DNA of 64,000 nucleotides from Moritella dasanensis ArB 0140 (GTDB lineage: Bacteria; Pseudomonadota; Gammaproteobacteria; Enterobacterales; Moritellaceae): contig NZ_AKXQ01000026.1 in the NCBI RefSeq assembly GCF_000276805.1, forward strand, positions 1-64,000. Direction: 5' to 3'. Of the stretch, positions 57,093-64,000 are shown in pieces (the stretch's first letter is position 1; every line of letters begins with the position of its first letter). The position numbers and the translations under genes were made by a program. A model generated the notes under the pieces. That model did not search any database, was not told where the DNA came from, and saw only the letters and a program-made list of their open reading frames with translations.

Positions 57093-57833
57093 TTAGAAAC
57101 CGTAAGATGCACCTACAACAAGTACGTTATTGTTGTGACCAGGATTCGATTTCGCTGAAGACTCTTGGTTACGATATTCTACGTATGGTTGAACACCAGC
57201 ACGTGTCCAAGTTGCACGCAATTCATGCTCCATAGAGTTGTCATTGTTAACACCATCATTTACGTAATAAACATTGTTGTATTTAACATTTACTGGCATA
57301 TCTTTGAATTGGTAAGCAACGTTGTTATCTAAACGCACTTGATCGTTTGTTATATCTACGCCAGAATCGATTGAATTATTTGCTTGGATTTGCATACGAG
57401 TACGGTTAGAGATAGAAAGACCATTATCGAAGTTATAACCAACTTTTACTAATGGACGGTATTGAATTACTTCACCGTCGTGTAATAAATGGTGGTAACC
57501 AGCTGCTACCCATAGATTATCGTTAACGCTGAATGATTGTTCGATACCTAATGTAGTATATGCTGATGCACTTGAATCTGTATCGACTACACCAGTATCT
57601 TTAAATTCTGCTGTTCCGTAGTCAGTGTTACCAAGTTGAATACCATCAAACTCCACTAAAAGTGTAGTACCCGTTGTAAACGTATGACCAGCTTCGAGAG
57701 TTGATGTCACATCAGAACCATTAAAATCTGCGCGGTCATGTAGTTGTACATTACCTGTTACGTAAGATGAACCACCAGCAAGTGCAGGTGCAGCGATTGA
57801 TGCGCAAAGAAGAGTTAATGCAAGTTTTTTCAT
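57093..57833 (-). CDS. KdgM-family outer membrane porin
   Basis: The 246-residue product has a signal peptide ending ALA (about 19) and a mature part of alternating beta-strands that ends GASYGF, with the aromatic C-terminus needed for barrel assembly. The pattern (VKVGYNFDNGLSISNRTR, WTRAGVQPYVEYRNQ) fits the small 12-strand oligogalacturonate/sialic-acid porin family (KdgM/NanC). No pectin or sialic acid genes lie nearby, so the substrate is open. A CRP-like site lies 53 bases upstream of the start. Confidence 0.75.
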   Translation of the reverse strand: MKKLALTLLCASIAAPALAGGSSYVTGNVQLHDRADFNGSDVTSTLEAGHTFTTGTTLLVEFDGIQLGNTDYGTAEFKDTGVVDTDSSASAYTTLGIEQSFSVNDNLWVAAGYHHLLHDGEVIQYRPLVKVGYNFDNGLSISNRTRMQIQANNSIDSGVDITNDQVRLDNNVAYQFKDMPVNVKYNNVYYVNDGVNNDNSMEHELRATWTRAGVQPYVEYRNQESSAKSNPGHNNNVLVVGASYGF

Positions 57834-58477
57834 TATAGCCTCGATTATCGGTTAGCAATTTAAATCATGTTTAATTGCAAATTAAAGTGAACTGTTTCAC
57901 TGACTAGCTTGTCGTCAGCAGATGAAACAAATATATCACTTATTAGGCAGTTGAAAATGCTATTGACTGGTTTCATCGACTTGGGTCACAACTTAATTCG
58001 CACCGATAATTAACCATCGATTACCCATTAACATTTAGTAAACACTAAGCCATATCTCTCACGGTATAAAATCTATTATTCAACTTTTAAATCAAACAGT
58101 TAATCTTTACGCGTCAATAAGATTAACATGCACAACCAAAATAATTAACAAGTGAATTGAAATAAACTAAATCTCACTTAGTTTATAAAAGAGCATCATA
58201 ACTGCGAGTCAGTTAACATTTTACTGTTCAAACTTAATCTGACTAAACAGCAGATAAAACTAAATGGTAAGCACACCAAGCATTAAAGTCAGAGTAATAT
58301 ACTTATCAAGCTACTTTAACTTAATTTACAATGTGAAATATGATGTAGATAACGTTTCCCTAGAGGTTCTTAAAATACCAACGCATACAAAATTAACATT
58401 TCAATTACATTTATGGTGACAAGCCGTCAAAATTAAGTAGACTCTTTATTCTATAAACAAATAATTATTGAGGCGTT
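57834..58477. other. Large divergent intergenic region, porin and thioesterase
   Basis: These 644 bases form the longest gap in the window. Near the porin end are the CRP-like site and a wider inverted pair TGTTTCA...TGAAACA. The rest is AT-rich with many short TTAA-type runs. I find no open frame with a ribosome binding site and no RNA-like strong hairpin. A small regulatory RNA cannot be excluded. Confidence 0.45.
57886..57901. promoter_or_regulatory. CRP-like site upstream of the porin gene
   Basis: AGTGA-ACTGTT-TCACT matches eight of the ten half-site bases of TGTGA-N6-TCACA and is symmetric. It lies 53 bases before the porin start codon. KdgM-family genes in enterobacteria are CRP-dependent, which makes the match plausible. 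Confidence 0.45.
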
Positions 58478-59026
58478 ATGATCAGTGAATTGATTCGTTG
58501 CTTTTATCTACGTAATAAGCAAAAAAATCCAAAAGGGTTTTTCGATACCATCAGCCGTTCATTTCGAGTCGGCTTTCGTCATATCGATTTGAATCTGCAT
58601 ATTAACAATGCAAAATATCTAATGTTTCTTGAAAAAGCCCGTTGGGACCATGCAATCCAAACTGATTCATTTAATACGTTATTGAAGAATAAACTAAACT
58701 TCATCGTGGCAGGTGTTGAGGTCGGCTATATTCGAGAGATACGATTATTTAAGCAGTTCGATGTAGAAACCACTTACTTAGGCTGGGATGAGAAATATTT
58801 TTACCTGGAACAGAAATGTGTCGTTGATGGTAAGTTATGTAATTACAGCTTAGTCAAAGCCGTTTTTGTGCAGAAAGGCAAAGTCGTTTCACCAGAAAAA
58901 GTGATGACTTATATTCCCGCAGAACAACGTCCACAGCAACTGCCTGAACACATGCAGATATGGAAAGATCTGGGTATTGCCAAGCGCAACTTCAGCACCA
59001 GCGAAGCAGTGGATAAAGCGGCTTAG
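58478..59026 (+). CDS. Thioesterase family protein (hotdog fold)
   Basis: The 182-residue product carries a 4HBT-type hotdog domain with the motif RHIDLNLHINNAKYLMFLEKARW (in pieces: DLNLHINN then KYLMFLE) and the following FIVAGVEVGYIREI. It resembles the bacterial relatives of THEM6 and FadM-type acyl-CoA thioesterases. The usual active-site Asp is replaced by Asn in the HINN segment, as is common in this subgroup. Substrate unknown; no operon partner. Cytoplasmic. Confidence 0.8.
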   Translation: MISELIRCFYLRNKQKNPKGFFDTISRSFRVGFRHIDLNLHINNAKYLMFLEKARWDHAIQTDSFNTLLKNKLNFIVAGVEVGYIREIRLFKQFDVETTYLGWDEKYFYLEQKCVVDGKLCNYSLVKAVFVQKGKVVSPEKVMTYIPAEQRPQQLPEHMQIWKDLGIAKRNFSTSEAVDKAA

Positions 59027-59063
59027 CAAACTAAGTTCATTACATCATTTAAATTAAGTGCAG

Positions 59064-59984
59064 TTAAGCGACGCCATGTCCTTTTGAGGCAACCCAAATG
59101 CGATACCACTGTTGGTTAGTTAGTGTTAGCGTCGTCGCTGCAACCGCACTACGTACCCGCTCGATGTTACCACTACCAATAATAGGCAGAGGTCGAGAGG
59201 GTAGCTTTAATATCCACGCAAATACCACTTGATCAATCGACTGTGCACCGATCTCCAGTTTGATTTCATGCAAGGTTGTTTGTAAACGTTGCATTTGCGT
59301 AGAGCTTGTATCAAATAAACTCCCACCTGCCAAACATGACCATGCCATCGGTCTAATCGCTAATTGTTGCAGTTGGTCTAATGTACCATCTTCAGTCACC
59401 GCTAAATTAACTGGGTTTATTTCAACCTGATTGGTAACGAGCGGGCTATCCCAACGCGATTGCAACAGCGCAAACTGTGACGGAGTGAAATTAGAGACCC
59501 CCAGATGTTTAATCTTACCTTGATGCTTTAAAAGCTCAACAGCTTGTGCAACATCATCTGCAGCCATCAACATATCGGGGCGATGAATTAATAGTATATC
59601 CAGTTGCTCGACTCCTAAGCGCTGTAAAGAGGTGTCTACCGAGCTAATGATGCTGCTTTGTGAACTATTGTAATGATTAACATACTTGCTCGGTGCGTCA
59701 CTGTGCATGACTTCAATGCCACATTTAGAAATGATCTCGATGTTATCTCGCATCGCCGGATCAAGTTTTAGCGCTTCACCAAATAAGGTTTCACAGGGTG
59801 CTTGTGCAGAACCATAAACATGGGCATGGTCGACGGTGGTAATACCAAGTTCTACATGTTGTTTCAAAAACGTCAAACGCGATTGCGGATCCATATCCCA
59901 TTCACCCATACGCCAATAACCTTGTATTAACGATGAACATTCAGGGCCATCAACAGCCATTTTAACGCGAGATACAAGTGTCAT
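59064..59984 (-). CDS. ydhF: Aldo/keto reductase, YdhF-like
   Basis: The 306-residue product is a TIM-barrel NAD(P)H-dependent oxidoreductase of the AKR family. It is close to E. coli YdhF through its whole length: GITTVDHAHVYG holds the catalytic Asp and Tyr, IEIISKCGI the Lys, and LLIHRPDMLMAADDVA the His. The ending LPIIGSGNIERV contacts the cofactor. The physiological substrate is not known for YdhF. It is convergent with the thioesterase gene and divergent from ggt. Confidence 0.88.
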   Translation of the reverse strand: MTLVSRVKMAVDGPECSSLIQGYWRMGEWDMDPQSRLTFLKQHVELGITTVDHAHVYGSAQAPCETLFGEALKLDPAMRDNIEIISKCGIEVMHSDAPSKYVNHYNSSQSSIISSVDTSLQRLGVEQLDILLIHRPDMLMAADDVAQAVELLKHQGKIKHLGVSNFTPSQFALLQSRWDSPLVTNQVEINPVNLAVTEDGTLDQLQQLAIRPMAWSCLAGGSLFDTSSTQMQRLQTTLHEIKLEIGAQSIDQVVFAWILKLPSRPLPIIGSGNIERVRSAVAATTLTLTNQQWYRIWVASKGHGVA

Positions 59985-60214
59985 AGTTTTCCTTAATTAT
60001 CAGATAAGCTTAAATCGAGATTGAATAACGAGAATAGGTCAAAAATAGGTTAGTTTTAACGTCAATACTCATAGCCTACTCTCAGGGTTACGCTTTGATA
60101 CATAACGATACTATTTATGTGAATTAACCAGCAGTTTCGCCTACCTAAAAACAAGTAACAACTTCCCTTTGCTATGCTGCATTAACATCATCAGTAATTG
60201 AATAGGGAAAATTC

Positions 60215-62005
60215 ATGCCAACGACACACCTTTTTAAAGCGCTAACCTTCGGGTTCATAGGCTGCATTGGCTTAACGCTAACACCAGCTATCGCTAAGAC
60301 CACCAGCAGCGAGATCCTTGTAAACGAGACCGTTGCTAAACTCAAACCGTCTAGCAGTGCTATTTACAGTCAAATGGCGATCCATCACCCTGTTTGGGCA
60401 GCCAATGGTATGGTCGCGAGTCAAGAAGCGCTGGCGACAAAAATTGGTGTTGATATCATGCAGCAAGGCGGTAATGCCATTGATGCAGCTGTTGCCGTTG
60501 GTTACGCATTAGCAGTTACCTTACCGCGAGCAGGTAATCTCGGTGGTGGTGGTTTCATGCTGGTTTATTTAGCAGATGAGCAACGATCTATTGCCATTGA
60601 CTATCGTGAAGTCGCGCCACAAACAGCGTCTGCAGACATGTTTTTAGATGCCGACGGTAATCCAGATAACACCTTATCGCGCTTTCACGGCCTTGCAGTG
60701 GGTGTACCAGGGACTGTACTTGGATTTGAACTAGCGTTAGAGAAATATGGCACCATGTCGTTAGCACAAGTGATCGCTCCGGCAATCAAATTGGCCCGTG
60801 ACGGTATTGCTGTTACCCCTGACTTAGCAAACTCACTTAGCGCAACACAGAAACGCTTAAGCCAGTGGCCAAGCACCCAAGCTATTTTCTATAAAACCGA
60901 TGGTAGCAGCTATCAACCTGGTGAAACATTAAAGCAAACCGATCTCGCTAACACACTCGGCGCCATTGCTAAACAAGGTAGTTCTGCATTCTATCAGGGG
61001 CCAATTGCCAAGCAGATAAGCGATTCAGTGCGTGACGCTGGCGGCATCATGACCATGCAAGATTTAGCCAGTTATAAAGCCATTGAACGCAAACCGGTCA
61101 CCGGTGACTATCGTGGTTATCAAGTCGTATCAATGCCACCGCCCTCTTCAGGTGGTGTTCACATAGTACAGATGCTGAATATGCTCTCGCAATACCCTAT
61201 CGATAAAATGGGGCATAATAGCGCCGCGACAATTCATGTCATGGCAGAGTCTATGCGCCGTGCCTATGCCGACCGCAGTTTGTATTTAGGTGATCCAGAT
61301 TTTGTAAACGTCCCCGTTGCAGCACTCACCAACAAGCAATATGCAAAACAGTTAGCTAGTCAAATCAACCCGAATAAAGCAACGCCAAGCAGCGAAGTAT
61401 CGCCGGGTACGCTATTACCTTATGAAAGTAATCAAACCACTCACTACAGTGTGGTTGATAAATGGGGTAATACCGTGAGTAATACTTACACTCTCAACTT
61501 CAGCTATGGTTCTGGACTTGTCGCCAATGGCACTGGCGTATTACTCAACAATGAAATGGATGACTTCTCAGCTAAACCGGGAGTCCCTAATGCCTATGGT
61601 CTTATCGGTGGTAAAGCCAATGCTGTGGCAGCGAAAAAGCGCCCATTAAGCTCAATGACCCCGACTATCGTATTAAAAGATAACAAGCCTTACTTAGTCA
61701 CAGGGAGTCCAGGTGGTTCGCGTATCATTACCACAACATTACAAGTGATCATGAACGTCATTGACCATGATATGAATATTGCCGAGGCAAGCGCTGCACC
61801 GCGTTTTCATCATCAATGGCTACCAGACATGATCCGTATCGAAAAAGGATTGAATATCGATACGATTAATTTATTGGAGAGTAAAGGACACAAGGTTGAA
61901 GTCAAAGCCGCGATGGGCAGTACTCAAACCATCATGTTAACAGACGAAGGGGTTTACGGCGCGTCAGATCCACGCCGACCAAGTGCACTTAGCCTCGGTT
62001 ATTAA
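60215..62005 (+). CDS. ggt: Gamma-glutamyltransferase (Ggt), periplasmic
   Basis: Ggt cleaves the gamma-glutamyl bond of glutathione and transfers it to water or amino acids in the periplasm. The 596-residue precursor has a signal peptide (cleavage near AIA, about 27) and matures by autocleavage before the Thr of NQTTHYSVVD. The small subunit includes PLSSMTPTIVL and the oxyanion loop GSPGGSRIITT. The large subunit holds RAGNLGGGGFMLVYL and the glutamate-binding Arg in DYREVAP. It is followed by a terminator. Confidence 0.96.
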   Translation: MPTTHLFKALTFGFIGCIGLTLTPAIAKTTSSEILVNETVAKLKPSSSAIYSQMAIHHPVWAANGMVASQEALATKIGVDIMQQGGNAIDAAVAVGYALAVTLPRAGNLGGGGFMLVYLADEQRSIAIDYREVAPQTASADMFLDADGNPDNTLSRFHGLAVGVPGTVLGFELALEKYGTMSLAQVIAPAIKLARDGIAVTPDLANSLSATQKRLSQWPSTQAIFYKTDGSSYQPGETLKQTDLANTLGAIAKQGSSAFYQGPIAKQISDSVRDAGGIMTMQDLASYKAIERKPVTGDYRGYQVVSMPPPSSGGVHIVQMLNMLSQYPIDKMGHNSAATIHVMAESMRRAYADRSLYLGDPDFVNVPVAALTNKQYAKQLASQINPNKATPSSEVSPGTLLPYESNQTTHYSVVDKWGNTVSNTYTLNFSYGSGLVANGTGVLLNNEMDDFSAKPGVPNAYGLIGGKANAVAAKKRPLSSMTPTIVLKDNKPYLVTGSPGGSRIITTTLQVIMNVIDHDMNIAEASAAPRFHHQWLPDMIRIEKGLNIDTINLLESKGHKVEVKAAMGSTQTIMLTDEGVYGASDPRRPSALSLGY

Positions 62006-62010
62006 TAAAA

Positions 62011-62046
62011 AGGGACGTGATACTTAGCGTATGACGTCCCTTCTTT
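62011..62046 (+). terminator. Intrinsic terminator after ggt
   Basis: AGGGACGT (62011-62018) pairs with ACGTCCCT (62034-62041), with an inner ATAC/GTAT pair, and TCTTTCT follows. Confidence 0.75.
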
Positions 62047-62068
62047 CTATTTATGTTTTTAGTGCTAG

Positions 62069-63100
62069 TTAAAAATTGTAACTCATACCAACAGAAACAA
62101 AGTTAGTCGTACTATCATAAAAATCGATATTGGCATCAATATCTTTATTTTGATAGATCACGTTTAAATTACTGTCTTCAATATTAAACGGTTGGTCGTA
62201 TGAATAGATTAATGAATAACGCGTCGCATCCTGCTCTTGTGTTTGCCCAAAAATAGGGTTTTCAGCGCTATATTCACGATCACTAAATGCGGCTTGTACT
62301 GACAAGAAATGACGTTCGTATTTGGTCATTATACTTAAGCTATAATGTAATTCATCATAGCTTTGACTCTCGCCTTTCGCATCTTGGTTAGCATAATACA
62401 CATTCGCTTTAGCAAACATGCCTTGCCACAATCGCAATGAACTCTCTAAACTCAAGCGTTGATAATCACTGTCTCGTTTAAGTTCATCTTGTTCTTCAGC
62501 AGTACAATTTCGAGTTTGACTAGCACATACACCATTTTGAGCACCGCTTTGATCGTCTTCAATATCATACGATGCATAAGCGTATTCAATTTGCACTGGC
62601 ATAAATTTATAAGCTACGCGAACCGCGGTTGAATCTATGTCGGTTTTTTCTCTTTCGGCGCCAACTAAGAAAGGATCAGACCAGGTTTCTTTTAAAAATG
62701 GTACATGCGGGATATAAGCAAACGTCATACTCTGGCGTTTATCAAATTTATGCGTCACACCCAGTTCGTATTGTATGGCGCTGTCTAAGATGTTTTGTTG
62801 GCTCTGACCTAAAAAATATTGAGTCTGTAAATCTTCCGTTGTATAAGCCAGACGGAAAAATGGAAATAACAATCCAGTTGAAATTTCCTCACCAGCGTTA
62901 CTGAGATCATCAGTTTTGGCATTATCATCATCGGTATTAAATTGGCTATCTGAATTACTGAAGCCGGCATTGATACCGATAGTGCCAGAAAAACCGGGAC
63001 TTTTTGCTAAGGGTTTCGCTATTGCCACACTACTAAAGCCAAGCAAACTGCTGGTTAATAATAGCGGCAGTGCAAGTAAACAGTGCTTTCTAGATATCAT
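62069..63100 (-). CDS. DUF2860 family outer membrane protein
   Basis: The ATG at 63100 has GGAGC 10 bases upstream and starts on a good signal peptide (cleavage after IAKA-like VAIA, about 28); an in-frame start at 63214 is not supported. The 343-residue product is rich in aromatic beta-strands and ends VSVGMSYNF. It contains a short insert with two Cys (NGVCASQTRNCTAEEQ) that could form a disulfide loop. The family is of unknown function. A consensus FNR box lies 50 bases upstream. Confidence 0.78.
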   Translation of the reverse strand: MISRKHCLLALPLLLTSSLLGFSSVAIAKPLAKSPGFSGTIGINAGFSNSDSQFNTDDDNAKTDDLSNAGEEISTGLLFPFFRLAYTTEDLQTQYFLGQSQQNILDSAIQYELGVTHKFDKRQSMTFAYIPHVPFLKETWSDPFLVGAEREKTDIDSTAVRVAYKFMPVQIEYAYASYDIEDDQSGAQNGVCASQTRNCTAEEQDELKRDSDYQRLSLESSLRLWQGMFAKANVYYANQDAKGESQSYDELHYSLSIMTKYERHFLSVQAAFSDREYSAENPIFGQTQEQDATRYSLIYSYDQPFNIEDSNLNVIYQNKDIDANIDFYDSTTNFVSVGMSYNF

Positions 63101-63415
63101 GTAAAAATAGCTCCAATAGTTAATCCATAAACAAGAACGTCGATCAATCTTGATCAATATCAAATTAGTCACGAAATAATAACACAAAGATTCTAATATA
63201 ATGTGCTTAATCACATTTCCGGCCGTTATCGGTCAATAATTAGTAAATAGCATATATCTCAGTGAGAACAACAAGAATAACTAAATAAACACTGAAATAA
63301 TTTGTTTTATATTATAAGCTTAGATAAGAAGAATTCATAAAAAACACACTTTAGACACTAAGCTATTGAATGCCAGTATAAAGATCTATTTCAATAAAGG
63401 ATGATTGAAAATCAT
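63101..63415. other. Divergent intergenic region, DUF2860 gene and kefF-like gene
   Basis: These 315 bases contain the FNR box and otherwise AT-rich DNA. AAAGGA lies 15 bases before the KefF-like ATG. No small gene is visible. Confidence 0.45.
63150..63163. promoter_or_regulatory. Consensus FNR box upstream of the DUF2860 gene
   Basis: TTGAT-CAAT-ATCAA matches the FNR consensus at all ten conserved positions. It is 50 bases upstream of the DUF2860 start and about 250 bases upstream of the KefF-like gene. Confidence 0.7.
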
Positions 63416-63988
63416 ATGCACAAAATTCTCGTTATATTCGCCCATCCTGCATTACAAAAATCAATTGCACATAAATCACTATTCAATGAAATTCAAAACA
63501 TTGAAGGTATTACTTGTCATGATCTTTACGATACCTATCCCGATTCATTTATCGACATTAAGCATGAACAGAGTTTACTGCTCAATCACGACATTATCGT
63601 TTTACAATTTCCGCTTTACTGGTATTCATGTCCTGCCATTTTAAAAGAATGGCAAGATCTGGTACTAGAGCATGGTTTTGCTTATGGTGAAAACGGCGAT
63701 AAACTGGTGGGCAAAAAAATAATGCTCGCGATCTCAACCGGTGGCAGTGCAAACTCATACTCGACGACAGGTTACAACGAACACGACATTAGCCAATTTT
63801 TATTGCCTTTTAGCCAAATGAGTAAGTTATGTAATCTAGAATACCTGCCACCCTTTGTCGTGCATGATATTCATAAGCGCCACGACGCCGAGCGTATAAC
63901 CGATAAAACCCAGCAATATCGCCAATTGTTATTAAAGTTACAACAAAATGATGACGCAGCCACCACTGACATGGAGAGTAACCAATAA
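63416..63988 (+). CDS. KefF-like NAD(P)H quinone reductase, potassium-efflux ancillary protein
   Basis: The ATG at 63416 (MHKILVIFAHP) aligns with the KefF/KefG start; the ATG at 63401 is too close to AAAGG. The roughly 190-residue flavodoxin-fold product has the FMN loop IFAHPALQKS, the dimer and quinone site VLQFPLYWYSCPAILKEWQD and ISTGGSANSYSTTGYNEHD. KefF/KefG bind and activate the glutathione-gated K+/H+ antiporters KefC/KefB. The next reading frame begins by overlap (TAATG), as in kefFC and kefGB. Confidence 0.88.
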   Translation: MHKILVIFAHPALQKSIAHKSLFNEIQNIEGITCHDLYDTYPDSFIDIKHEQSLLLNHDIIVLQFPLYWYSCPAILKEWQDLVLEHGFAYGENGDKLVGKKIMLAISTGGSANSYSTTGYNEHDISQFLLPFSQMSKLCNLEYLPPFVVHDIHKRHDAERITDKTQQYRQLLLKLQQNDDAATTDMESNQ

Positions 63989-64000
63989 TGGAACATGGCG
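63988..64000 (+). CDS. Start of a downstream gene, probably KefB/KefC-type antiporter (partial)
   Basis: An ATG overlaps the stop of the KefF-like gene by one base and opens a frame reading MEHG before the window ends. The identity is inferred only from the kefFC/kefGB gene order. Confidence 0.45.

Noticed and set aside
57893-57928. Possible KdgR box before the KdgM-like porin (TGTTTCA and TGAAACA)
   Set aside because: The half-sites are about 23 bases apart and in the wrong arrangement for the compact KdgR palindrome.

Overview
The window is a gene-dense, moderately AT-rich piece of chromosome from a marine gammaproteobacterium. Gene content and order (ruvC-ruvA-ruvB followed by ybgC-tolQRAB-pal-cpoB, cmoA-cmoB, divergent cra and fruBKA, adhE, a lipoprotein Cti, many c-di-GMP proteins) and the AT-rich spacers fit the Alteromonadales/Vibrionales side, for example Moritella or Psychromonas. 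That placement is inference from gene content; no rRNA gene or other marker here settles the genus. There is no insertion sequence, prophage, CRISPR array, rRNA gene or tRNA gene that I can support.

Layout. 237-8162 is a long minus-strand housekeeping block: Holliday-junction genes ruvCAB, then ybgC and the Tol-Pal envelope system. 8420-13714 holds small single genes: a glutaredoxin, a cytochrome b562-like protein, a DUF2750 protein, a lipoprotein hydrolase, RNase HI with a viroplasmin-like domain, an M15 peptidase and PsiE. 14126-17515 has a diguanylate cyclase and a two-gene unit made of an Omp85-type barrel and a DUF3108 protein. 17684-22843 is the fructose PTS operon fruBKA divergent from its regulator cra, with two clear Cra operators between them. 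22895-24679 is a LysR regulator divergent from a TSUP transporter.

24758-29017 is a minus-strand unit that couples polyamine enzymes to membrane proteins: a repeat-rich lipoprotein, a DUF350 membrane protein, a membrane-anchored aminopropyltransferase and a short AdoMet-decarboxylase-like protein. 29136-36846 has the periplasmic fatty acid cis/trans isomerase, an AbgT transporter, a DnaQ-type exonuclease and a Lon-family protease. 37038-39233 is a hemerythrin-NIT-HAMP-GGDEF sensor. 39423-43435 holds aspS and the tRNA-modification pair cmoAB.

43536-48046 is the least understood region: two paralogous retropepsin-like lipoproteins, a seven-helix membrane protein carrying a dead transglutaminase domain, and a cytoplasmic RimK-like ATP-grasp ligase. 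This looks like a peptide-ligation and peptide-cleavage system spanning the inner membrane. It belongs to a family set known from comparative genomics, but I know of no settled function. 48184-57833 has a YfcZ-type protein, ferritin, adhE behind an FNR-like box, an HD-GYP protein that has lost its catalytic motif, a DeoR-family regulator, a diguanylate cyclase with a duplicated sensor motif and a KdgM-like porin. 58478 to the end has a thioesterase, an aldo-keto reductase, gamma-glutamyltransferase, a DUF2860 outer membrane protein behind a consensus FNR box, and the start of a KefF/KefC-type unit cut by the window edge.

Three themes recur. The first is c-di-GMP signalling: three GGDEF proteins and one degenerate HD-GYP protein. 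The second is adaptation to changing oxygen: FNR-like sites, AdhE, hemerythrin and ferritin. The third is envelope maintenance: Tol-Pal, Cti, the Omp85 barrel, porins and several lipoproteins.
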